A DNA stretch of 17,182 nt, from the NCBI GenBank assembly GCA_903891505.1, contig CAITEO010000049.1:1-17182 (forward strand), given 5' to 3'. The notes under the pieces were generated by a model. It was not told the DNA's origin, searched no databases, and was given only the letters and a program-made list of their open reading frames with translations. Shown here in pieces: positions 1 to 5,906 of the stretch. This DNA is from an uncultured Candidatus Woesearchaeota archaeon. Lineage in GTDB: Archaea > Nanobdellota > Nanobdellia > Woesearchaeales > 21-14-0-10-32-9. Positions within the stretch are counted from its first letter, which is position 1; the number at the start of each line of letters is the position of its first letter. Position numbers and translations under genes: made by a program.

Positions 1-746
1 AGTTTATATCCTCTCGCAATCCCCACGTTCTTCTTTATCATAAAGTTGTGTAATTCACCTCTAGAGCCAATTCGTCCTAGGCCATGCTGCATTGAATGTT
101 CATAGTCGTTAAACTTTGCACAATATAACATTACACCATCTACAGGATTTAGAGCTAACGCGCCTATTCCATCTGATTCTTTTAGATTTATTGCGCCCTT
201 CCTATAAATTGTTTGTCCATTCTCTTGATTCACACTATTATGTGTCCAATTATTGTAAAACTTTGCAGAAATTCCTAATAACTTAGTCAATTTTTCAAGA
301 TAATCAATTCTCTTTTCCTTCGCCATATTTTCAAAGTCTTTCGCCTCAGAATATGTTCTCGGGACAACATTTTCACTATTAAAATCAGAATGTAAATAAA
401 TCATAGATGATGATTCATCATGTCTTCTTAGTTTAGGATGATCTGTAGTGAAATCCAAAAAATGATTCCCTTGACCAATATGAATACCTAAATCATCAAC
501 CGCTTTTAATACATCAGTTTCTGCACCATTGTTAAAGTTTAGCTTTTGTGTAATAAATGCAGTAATTCCGCAGCCAACATCACTTTTCAATATTTCTTGA
601 ACATAATTTGTAGAATTATATTTGAAAACAGCCCCGTTAGGCATATCATTTTTCTTAAAGTTCTCTGTAAATATTATTACCTTTTCCAAATTTTTCTTCA
701 AACTATTTGAAGGATAATAAAATTCACCAAAATTCATAATCTCCAT
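1..746 (-). CDS. RtcB-family RNA ligase-like protein, compact form (partial, C-terminus beyond window)
   Basis: RtcB enzymes join RNA 2',3'-cyclic phosphate or 3'-phosphate ends to 5'-OH ends through a guanylylated histidine and Mn2+. About 248 residues are visible. Family motifs occur in order: SDVGCG (D56, C59, metal ligands), GQGNHF (N94, H95), YLHS (H119), THN (H169, N170), YRKGA (181-185) and QHGLGR (H221, expected GMP-accepting nucleophile). The copy is divergent: the usual IPGSMG segment is replaced by LNPVDG near 199-204, and the Glu four residues after the GNHF Asn is Asp98. It is short, since the nucleophilic His is near residue 337 in E. coli RtcB. The ATG at 746 was chosen because GAGGA lies about 6 nt upstream; a second in-frame ATG is at 737. 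It is probably transcribed alone from its own TATA box. Membership is fairly sure, activity is inference. Confidence 0.8.
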   Translation of the reverse strand, partial: MEIMNFGEFYYPSNSLKKNLEKVIIFTENFKKNDMPNGAVFKYNSTNYVQEILKSDVGCGITAFITQKLNFNNGAETDVLKAVDDLGIHIGQGNHFLDFTTDHPKLRRHDESSSMIYLHSDFNSENVVPRTYSEAKDFENMAKEKRIDYLEKLTKLLGISAKFYNNWTHNSVNQENGQTIYRKGAINLKESDGIGALALNPVDGVMLYCAKFNDYEHSMQHGLGRIGSRGELHNFMIKKNVGIARGYK

Positions 747-954
747 AATCTTCCTCTTATACTTAGTTATGGAATGAACTCCTATTTATAAATCTTTTTG
801 AATTTATTACTTCATAGTAGCTACTAATTATATTTATTAAGTGTCTATATATCAATAACAATTAATTAATTCTCAAGAACCTTTACAATAATACATTATA
901 ATTAATATTATTCTGTTAAAATAAAGAATATTGTCTAAATAAATATTTTTACAA
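747..954. other. AT-rich intergenic region
   Basis: This 208-nt spacer separates two minus-strand genes. Apart from the promoter of the RtcB-like gene I see only AT-rich sequence with several ATTAAT-type words. There is no convincing ORF, hairpin or strong T-tract terminator for the upstream channel gene. Confidence 0.5.
783..798 (-). promoter_or_regulatory. TATA/BRE promoter of the RtcB-like gene
   Basis: On the minus strand a TTTATAAATA box is preceded by an A/G-rich BRE-like AAAAGA. The box centre is about 42 nt before the ATG at 746, which predicts a leader of roughly 17 nt. That is long enough to hold the GAGGA ribosome site seen there. Confidence 0.5.
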
Positions 955-1671
955 TCATTTTCTTCTCGTGAAGTTCGGGACGAGTTTTGAAATTATGAAT
1001 GCCACGTAAAATACACCCATTATAGCCTCGAACATCGAGAGCGAATACACGAAAGATCCTATTTCGACAATTTCTCCCGAGCCCGCTGTTGTTAGTGTAC
1101 CAAAACTATAATACATGTAATCTGAATATGCCATTCTATTATTAGATACACCTTTAGATGCATTGGCATTATCTACATTTGATATTTTTGAGAATGATCC
1201 TGGCTCAACCATGTTAACCATTAAAAAAAGCGAGGTGAATGAGAGTGCAATTAATATATACACAGATATAGCTCCAAAAATCTCGTCGTGCGTAACCTCT
1301 TTCGCATCAAGTATGTGCTTAAATAACACTATTGTTACAAAAGCGAAAAATATTAGCATAATTATCTGGCTTCCATAATAAACCACTATTGATGTAGTAA
1401 AATATCTCGCTACTTGAAAACCAACAGCGAGTCCACTTAGCGCGATTGATGCATAAAGTTTCTTTCTTGTATCACTAACTGCGCGAATACCAGTAAAAAT
1501 AATTAATACAAGCATTATATTAAATGCGTGCCGTCCAATATTTGTTTGTTCCAAAAACGGAAACAGGATTAAGAGAAGCGCGAGACTTGATAAAAGATAT
1601 GCAAATTTATGATTTTTCTTAACAGGCATAAAATTTATTTTATTAATTTTCTTTTTGCTTAATTTATCCAT
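955..1671 (-). CDS. Ion-channel-like membrane protein with atypical selectivity filter
   Basis: The 238-residue protein has a basic N-terminus followed by about six hydrophobic segments (roughly 23-40, 47-64, 73-92, 98-120, 132-154 and 207-230). Between the last two is a pore-loop-like sequence, TLTTAGSGEIV (192-202). This matches the pore region of two-TM or six-TM potassium channels (Ion_trans_2 type), where TLTTxGYGD is usual, and the final helix resembles the inner helix of that family. The canonical GYGD is GSGE here, so potassium selectivity cannot be assumed. A TTG at 1674 would add one residue, but the ATG at 1671 sits about 26 nt from a TATA-like box and is preferred. The gene is divergent from tspO with a shared promoter region. 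Confidence 0.65.
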   Translation of the reverse strand: MDKLSKKKINKINFMPVKKNHKFAYLLSSLALLLILFPFLEQTNIGRHAFNIMLVLIIFTGIRAVSDTRKKLYASIALSGLAVGFQVARYFTTSIVVYYGSQIIMLIFFAFVTIVLFKHILDAKEVTHDEIFGAISVYILIALSFTSLFLMVNMVEPGSFSKISNVDNANASKGVSNNRMAYSDYMYYSFGTLTTAGSGEIVEIGSFVYSLSMFEAIMGVFYVAFIISKLVPNFTRRK

Positions 1672-1691
1672 CAACTCAAGAATTTAATTTA

Positions 1692-1701
1692 GTTTAAAAA
1701 T
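1692..1701 (-). promoter_or_regulatory. Probable TATA box for the channel gene
   Basis: The minus strand reads ATTTTTAAAC centred about 26 nt before the ATG at 1671. There is no clear Shine-Dalgarno in between, so a leaderless transcript is likely. Confidence 0.35.
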
Positions 1702-1754
1702 CTGATGAATGATAATTTCACAAGCAACAACACAAGCAACAGCCCCAATTACTA

Positions 1755-1768
1755 CGAAAAATATTTAA
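1755..1768 (+). promoter_or_regulatory. Probable BRE/TATA promoter of the TspO-family gene
   Basis: CGAAAAATATTTAAT combines an A-rich BRE-like stretch with a TATTTAA box. It is centred about 29 nt before the ATG at 1793, and the sequence between has no ribosome site, so leaderless initiation is likely. Confidence 0.4.
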
Positions 1769-1792
1769 TCAACAACAAACAGAATACATTTC

Positions 1793-2257
1793 ATGGTGAT
1801 TTATTATTTCAAACTCATAGTATCTGTAGCGATATGTCTACTTGTGGGTTTTGTTGCTGGATTTTGGACGTCTAAATCCATAAACTCCTGGTATGCCTCC
1901 CTAAAAAAACCAACATTTAATCCTCCTAATTATTTATTTGGGCCTATTTGGACATTGCTCTACATCCTGATGGGCATTGCACTCTATCTTGTATGGAGTG
2001 CAAACGGCCCAAGTATTGCAATAGTTTTCTTTGTCGTGCAACTTATACTGAACTTTCTGTGGTCATTTTTATTTTTCTCGCTTAAAAATCCTCTTGTTGC
2101 ATTCATAGACATAATTCTGCTTTTAATGATGATAATATTAACCGCGATAATATTCTATCCAATATCAATTGTTGCAGCAGTACTTTTCATACCTTATATT
2201 TTATGGGTTAGTTTTGCTGCAGCTCTAAACTTTGGCATATATTATCTGAATAAATAA
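1793..2257 (+). CDS. tspO: TspO/MBR-family membrane protein
   Basis: The 154-residue protein has the full length and five-helix pattern of the TspO/MBR (translocator protein, peripheral benzodiazepine receptor) family. Signature pieces are WYASLKKPTFNPPNYLFGP (33-51), WTLLYILMGIALYLVW (53-68), the LNFLWSFLFF segment near 86-95, and PYILWVSFAAALNFGIYYLN at the end. Family members bind porphyrins and other hydrophobic ligands and are linked to tetrapyrrole or stress responses; the ligand here is unknown. The gene stands alone, divergent from the channel gene and convergent with the radical SAM gene. Nothing in the sequence is truncated or odd. Confidence 0.93.
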   Translation: MVIYYFKLIVSVAICLLVGFVAGFWTSKSINSWYASLKKPTFNPPNYLFGPIWTLLYILMGIALYLVWSANGPSIAIVFFVVQLILNFLWSFLFFSLKNPLVAFIDIILLLMMIILTAIIFYPISIVAAVLFIPYILWVSFAAALNFGIYYLNK

Positions 2258-2380
2258 CAAGTGAAAAAAGATTAAATAAAGAACAACAGATAAATAAAGA
2301 ACGAATAAGAATTAAATAAATAATAAACAAAATAGTAAATAAGTAATAAACAAAAAACAACTAACAAAAATATCCTAAAC
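2258..2380 (-). terminator. Low-complexity convergent spacer, possible U-rich terminator
   Basis: The spacer is built almost entirely from AATAAA-like words on the plus strand, so the minus strand is T-rich, including a T6 run near 2352-2357. For the minus-strand radical SAM gene this resembles an archaeal oligo-U termination zone. No equivalent T-run is seen on the plus strand after tspO. Confidence 0.3.
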
Positions 2381-4255
2381 CTAAACTCCAACACTCACTC
2401 GTTTACCAAAGAGTTCAAAGTATTTTTGCTCGAGCGCATCCAGGCTAGATCGATTTATCCCGAGTCTAAAATCAGATTTTATACGATGAATATCTGTTTT
2501 TATGGAGCTATACTTTTTACCTAGGACATAAAGACGTCCATTTATTTTTTCTAGATTATCATCAACATAAACTCTTCCTTTTTGTTTTATTTCAGCGAGC
2601 GATATTTCAAGCTCCAAAAGCAAGCTTTTTACATTTTGATTTATATCATCAACTTTTAGCATTTGTTTTGTAACAGTTATCAAATGATGCCCAACAGCAG
2701 CATAGGATATAGCATCAGGCATATCTTTTGGATTATGCCAAAATACATTCCAGAGAAATTTCCAATATTCCCGTCTATAACTGCTCTTTATTCCCTGATT
2801 AAATATCGATCTCGCAAATGACGCGAAACTCTTTAGCGTTATAGGTAAATGAAACAGCGGTTTTCTTTCTCTGTGCTGCAAATAATCAAGCGTTCTTGCA
2901 AAATATGCTTTTGGCGCATACACTCTTTCAAGAACACTTCTAACTCTGTTCGTTACCACATCCGGATTAATTACTTGCCCCTCTTTATTATGAGGCACAA
3001 AGTTAAGATGCCTTGTAAACATTCCGCTATCTCCTGTGTAAATAGAATCGACTAGTCTGCCCGCCATCGAATATTTTCTAAAATCAGCCGTGTCTGGAAG
3101 AACTCCAAGAGGCCCTACCATCGCAACCCCAATTCTTGAGTTCTCTATTAACTCAACCATCATTTCAGAAATATTATCAGGATCTTTGTCAAAGCCTATT
3201 ATGAATCCTGCCTGCGCTTTGAAATATTTGCTCTGTATTTCCTTCAACTTTCTCTGTATTTCTAATGTAACAAACGCAGCAGCATCACTCTTTCCTTGCG
3301 CGCTAAGCTCCTGCGTGCCTTGTCCCTGCGCGCCTAGCCCTTGCATGTTCTTGAGCGCAGCCATACTTTTCAGACTATCAATTGATGGAGATTCTATCCC
3401 GAAGAACACTTGATCAAAACCTGCAAGATACATTTGCTCCATCAGAGTTTTGTTATCATATATTCTAAGACTTGCCTGAGTAAAAAAAGTGAATGGATAT
3501 TTATGCGCAACTTGCCACGTCTCGACACTCTTAAGTATCGGCATTAATGCCTCTTGATTGCCTGCGACATTATCATCGACAATCATAACACTTCCTTTCC
3601 AGCCTAATTTGTAGAGTTCATCAAACTCCGCAAGCAGCATTGATTCATTTTTTAATCTTGTTTCTTTTCCAAACAAGGATCCTATGTTACAGAACGTGCA
3701 AGATTCAGGACAACCGCGCGTTAGCTGCACGGCCATCACCTCATATTTTTTCATAGTTCCTTTTAGTAAATCAAATCTTTGCATTGGCGTCTCGGTTATC
3801 TGTCTGAAAATTTTTCTCTTATCAACAACGCGCATGCTCTCATCATAGCCATTGCTTGCTAATCGCTCAACTACATCTATAAACCCAGCTTCTGCTTCAC
3901 CTAAGAAGAAAGTTGCCTCTCCTTTTATTTTATCAAAGTGCTGCGTCGGGAGAGGACCGCCGACCAAAATAGGTGTGCCTATTTTATTTATTCTCGCGAT
4001 AAGTTTTTCCAAGCTTTGCTTGTGAATCCCCATCGCACTTATCAGAACAACATTCGCGTCGCGAATATCACTATATTTTAACTTCGTGACATTCATATCA
4101 ACTAATTTTAGATTATAATTCGCTGGAAACATTCCTGCAATCGTTAGAAGCCCAGTTGGCGGAAACATGGATTTCTTTCCATCTATTTCAAGCGCTTTTT
4201 CATAGCTCCAAAATGTTTTTGGATTCTCTGGGTACACAAGAAGTACATTTGTCAT
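2381..4255 (-). CDS. B12-binding-domain radical SAM protein
   Basis: The 624-residue protein begins with a Rossmann-like region (1-135, LLVYP, LISAMG, LVGGPLPT, FFLGEAE) typical of the cobalamin-binding half of B12 radical SAM enzymes. It lacks the DxHxxG histidine, which is also absent from many family members. The radical SAM barrel follows, with the cluster motif RGCPESCTFC (C182, C186, C189), then IVDDN (225-229) and FFGIESP (284-290). The region after about 350 (GFIIGFDKDPDNI) resembles the DUF4070 C-terminal part, and a predicted helical tail runs from about 510. Residues 302-321 are a five-residue repeat encoded by a 15-bp tandem repeat, an unusual insertion. Substrate is unknown; relatives act on lipids, hopanoids and tetrapyrroles. 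It appears monocistronic with a roughly 55-nt leader. Confidence 0.85.
   Translation of the reverse strand: MTNVLLVYPENPKTFWSYEKALEIDGKKSMFPPTGLLTIAGMFPANYNLKLVDMNVTKLKYSDIRDANVVLISAMGIHKQSLEKLIARINKIGTPILVGGPLPTQHFDKIKGEATFFLGEAEAGFIDVVERLASNGYDESMRVVDKRKIFRQITETPMQRFDLLKGTMKKYEVMAVQLTRGCPESCTFCNIGSLFGKETRLKNESMLLAEFDELYKLGWKGSVMIVDDNVAGNQEALMPILKSVETWQVAHKYPFTFFTQASLRIYDNKTLMEQMYLAGFDQVFFGIESPSIDSLKSMAALKNMQGLGAQGQGTQELSAQGKSDAAAFVTLEIQRKLKEIQSKYFKAQAGFIIGFDKDPDNISEMMVELIENSRIGVAMVGPLGVLPDTADFRKYSMAGRLVDSIYTGDSGMFTRHLNFVPHNKEGQVINPDVVTNRVRSVLERVYAPKAYFARTLDYLQHRERKPLFHLPITLKSFASFARSIFNQGIKSSYRREYWKFLWNVFWHNPKDMPDAISYAAVGHHLITVTKQMLKVDDINQNVKSLLLELEISLAEIKQKGRVYVDDNLEKINGRLYVLGKKYSSIKTDIHRIKSDFRLGINRSSLDALEQKYFELFGKRVSVGV
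3293..3352 (-). repeat. 15-bp tandem repeat x4 inside the radical SAM gene
   Basis: Four adjacent degenerate 15-bp units lie at 3293-3307, 3308-3322, 3323-3337 and 3338-3352. They are GC-rich compared with the surroundings. On the coding strand they encode KNMQG, LGAQG, QGTQE and LSAQG (residues 302-321). The period is a multiple of three, so the reading frame is kept. Confidence 0.75.
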
Positions 4256-4269
4256 AAATCGTTTTTGAT

Positions 4270-4290
4270 TCAGCCACGCATCTCCCTCAT
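4270..4290 (-). other. Short upstream ORF in the leader of the radical SAM gene
   Basis: The predicted leader contains a six-codon ORF, MREMRG, that ends 14 nt before the ATG at 4255 and is in a different frame from the main gene. A GAGGGAG purine run overlaps it. It could be a leader peptide or chance; there is no further support. Confidence 0.2.
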
Positions 4291-4330
4291 ATTCGATAAA
4301 TCAGCCGAATAGAGCAACTAAAGCTAATAT

Positions 4331-4339
4331 TGTATATAA
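4331..4339 (-). promoter_or_regulatory. TATA box of the radical SAM gene
   Basis: The minus strand reads TTATATACA. Archaeal spacing would place the transcription start near 4310, giving a leader of about 55 nt before the ATG at 4255. Confidence 0.4.
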
Positions 4340-4373
4340 GAGTTGTGAACGATAAAACCTATTATCTGCTATT

Positions 4374-4381
4374 TAAAAAAA
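4374..4381 (-). terminator. T-tract, possible terminator of the solute-binding/Cache gene
   Basis: On the minus strand a run of T lies about 45-50 nt after the stop codon at 4426 in otherwise AT-rich sequence. No hairpin precedes it, as is usual for archaeal oligo-U termination. Confidence 0.3.
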
Positions 4382-4425
4382 GAATAAAACAAGAAAATCT
4401 AAACTCAATAAAACGTTTATTAATC

Positions 4426-5766
4426 TTAACACAGTTTATAATTTCCTGCGCAAACAACATAGCTATTTCCATCACTGCCATTTACAAGTTTATAATAAGT
4501 CGTCTTGAAGTAAAGTCCGCCATACGCGGGATTTATGTAAACATATTGCTCGGATCCTTCTCCTTTTTTGATTGCGCCTTCGACAATCAGATTTCTAAAT
4601 TTCTTGCCTGTAACATCAGTCTTGTCACGATAATTAACTCCAATCATAAGCTTATTATCCGCGTGCGCCATCATCGTTATGTTTGTGTTGTAAACAAACA
4701 CGTAAAGATCTTTATTCGTTGTGCTCTTATATGGTTCAACGCCCGCATTTATGTCTTTGAATGTTTTATTTGTATCATTTGCAATATTCGCTGCGGTCAA
4801 ATCAATCAGCGAGAACACATCAATAATTGATGTTGTTTTCAAAGCGCACTTTGGCTCGTCGTATTTGTATACTATTTTTTCATACTCACTAACGCCTGTT
4901 GCATCCTTTTCTTTTTTCACTTTGTCAAGCGCTGTTTGAAATTGCGATATCAAATAATCAGGCGTTTCATTATTGAACCCGTAATAAATATCGTGATTGC
5001 CTAGTTCATAAACAACTTCATACTGATTTGAGTTTGTAGAAACTTTTTTTATGAAATACTTTGCCGGAAGCTCACCATAACCTAACGCATCTATTTCACC
5101 CGCATCAAGCATTTGTATAAGTGATGTTAGATTCTTTTGTCGTATAAGAGATTCGTTTGGAACGTCCATGTTTAGAAGTGCTGTTTCAGAAAAATCATCT
5201 TGAACAACGCCTATTCTTAGATTTTTCATATTTTTTAGATCATTCTCAGAGGAAATAGATAGGCCTGAATCTTTTTTTGCAATAATAACGTCATTGAATT
5301 GCACAACTGGACCCACCCATTTGAAAAGATTTTCACGAGCCGAACTTCTCGCAATAGAGAAAATAACTGTTTGCTTATTTCTAAGAACATTATTGTATGC
5401 ATTTGTCCAATCGAAAACCTGCACGTTCTTAGATGAAACAGATGCATTCATTTTCAAAAACATAGCGTCAAGTACATCTACAGAAATCCCTTTCAATTTA
5501 TAGTCATCCACATAGTTGAACGGAGGATATTCTTCAGTCATATATGTTAAATCATCAGGTGTTAACGCAACTGATAGTAATGTTGATCCTGTATTTGAAT
5601 TATTTGCTGCATCGTTCAACAAATTGTTGCCCTTAGTCTCCATACCCTTCTTAATAGATGACTTTTGCACAGCATTCATTATTAAAGGAACTCCTAAAAC
5701 AAGAATTACTATACCAATAATGATTAATGCTTTCCACAACCAAGAATTATTCTTTTTCTTCCCCAT
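4426..5766 (-). CDS. Membrane-anchored solute-binding (SBP type 3) plus single Cache domain fusion
   Basis: The 446-residue protein has a lysine-rich start and one hydrophobic helix (about 12-31), likely an uncleaved anchor that places the rest outside the cell. Residues about 72-301 match the periplasmic amino-acid-binding fold (SBP_bac_3): YPPFNYV, GISVDVLDAMF, FDWTNAYNNVLRNKQTV, RIGVVQ and QMLDAGEIDALGYG. Residues about 325-444 look like a single Cache domain (sCache_2 type): DLYVFVYN, MAHADNKLMIGVN, DVTGKKFRNLIVEGA and a closing VVCAGNY. There is no cytoplasmic signalling domain and no ABC permease next to it. Cysteines 307, 439 and 446 could form a disulfide. It may be a ligand scavenger or a sensor acting with a separate partner. 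A TATA box about 27 nt upstream suggests a leaderless transcript. Confidence 0.75.
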   Translation of the reverse strand: MGKKKNNSWLWKALIIIGIVILVLGVPLIMNAVQKSSIKKGMETKGNNLLNDAANNSNTGSTLLSVALTPDDLTYMTEEYPPFNYVDDYKLKGISVDVLDAMFLKMNASVSSKNVQVFDWTNAYNNVLRNKQTVIFSIARSSARENLFKWVGPVVQFNDVIIAKKDSGLSISSENDLKNMKNLRIGVVQDDFSETALLNMDVPNESLIRQKNLTSLIQMLDAGEIDALGYGELPAKYFIKKVSTNSNQYEVVYELGNHDIYYGFNNETPDYLISQFQTALDKVKKEKDATGVSEYEKIVYKYDEPKCALKTTSIIDVFSLIDLTAANIANDTNKTFKDINAGVEPYKSTTNKDLYVFVYNTNITMMAHADNKLMIGVNYRDKTDVTGKKFRNLIVEGAIKKGEGSEQYVYINPAYGGLYFKTTYYKLVNGSDGNSYVVCAGNYKLC

Positions 5767-5786
5767 AAATAAACAAAAATAAAGCT

Positions 5787-5799
5787 AATATAAAAAAGT
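5787..5799 (-). promoter_or_regulatory. Probable TATA box of the solute-binding/Cache gene
   Basis: The minus strand reads CTTTTTTATATTA, centred about 27 nt before the ATG at 5766. There is no Shine-Dalgarno in between. Confidence 0.4.
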
Positions 5800-5820
5800 T
5801 ATCATTCTAAAGTGATATAT

Positions 5821-5862
5821 TTGCATTTTACTTGCATTTTACTTACATTTTACTTGCATTTC
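5821..5862. repeat. Phased 11-bp direct repeats upstream of glmS
   Basis: Four head-to-tail copies of ACTTGCATTTT occur. The first lacks its initial two bases (5821-5829), followed by 5830-5840, 5841-5851 (one change) and 5852-5862 (one change). The 11-bp period is about one helical turn and brings a T4 tract to the same face each time. The array ends about 10 bp before the glmS TATA box, a position suited to a regulator-binding site or bent DNA. Confidence 0.7.
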
Positions 5863-5871
5863 ATTTCCACA

Positions 5872-5882
5872 AGTTATAAAAA
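5872..5882 (+). promoter_or_regulatory. TATA box of glmS
   Basis: AGTTATAAAAA is centred about 29 nt before the ATG at 5907. No ribosome site is present, so translation is probably leaderless. Confidence 0.5.
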
Positions 5883-5906
5883 GTAGATTACAAAAAGAAA
5901 TAATAA

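Noticed and set aside
3090..3413. 107-codon plus-strand ORF rich in Cys, Ser and Pro
   Set aside because: It is a shadow of the radical SAM gene, and its low-complexity part comes from the 15-bp tandem repeat read on the other strand.
4330..4830. 166-codon plus-strand ORF
   Set aside because: It runs antisense through the 3' end of the solute-binding/Cache gene. Its protein has no recognisable domain, and the opposite strand has clear Cache-domain motifs.
5821..5862. Repeat array considered as a CRISPR or integration remnant
   Set aside because: The units are 11 bp, directly adjacent with no spacers, and sit at a promoter, so neither explanation fits.
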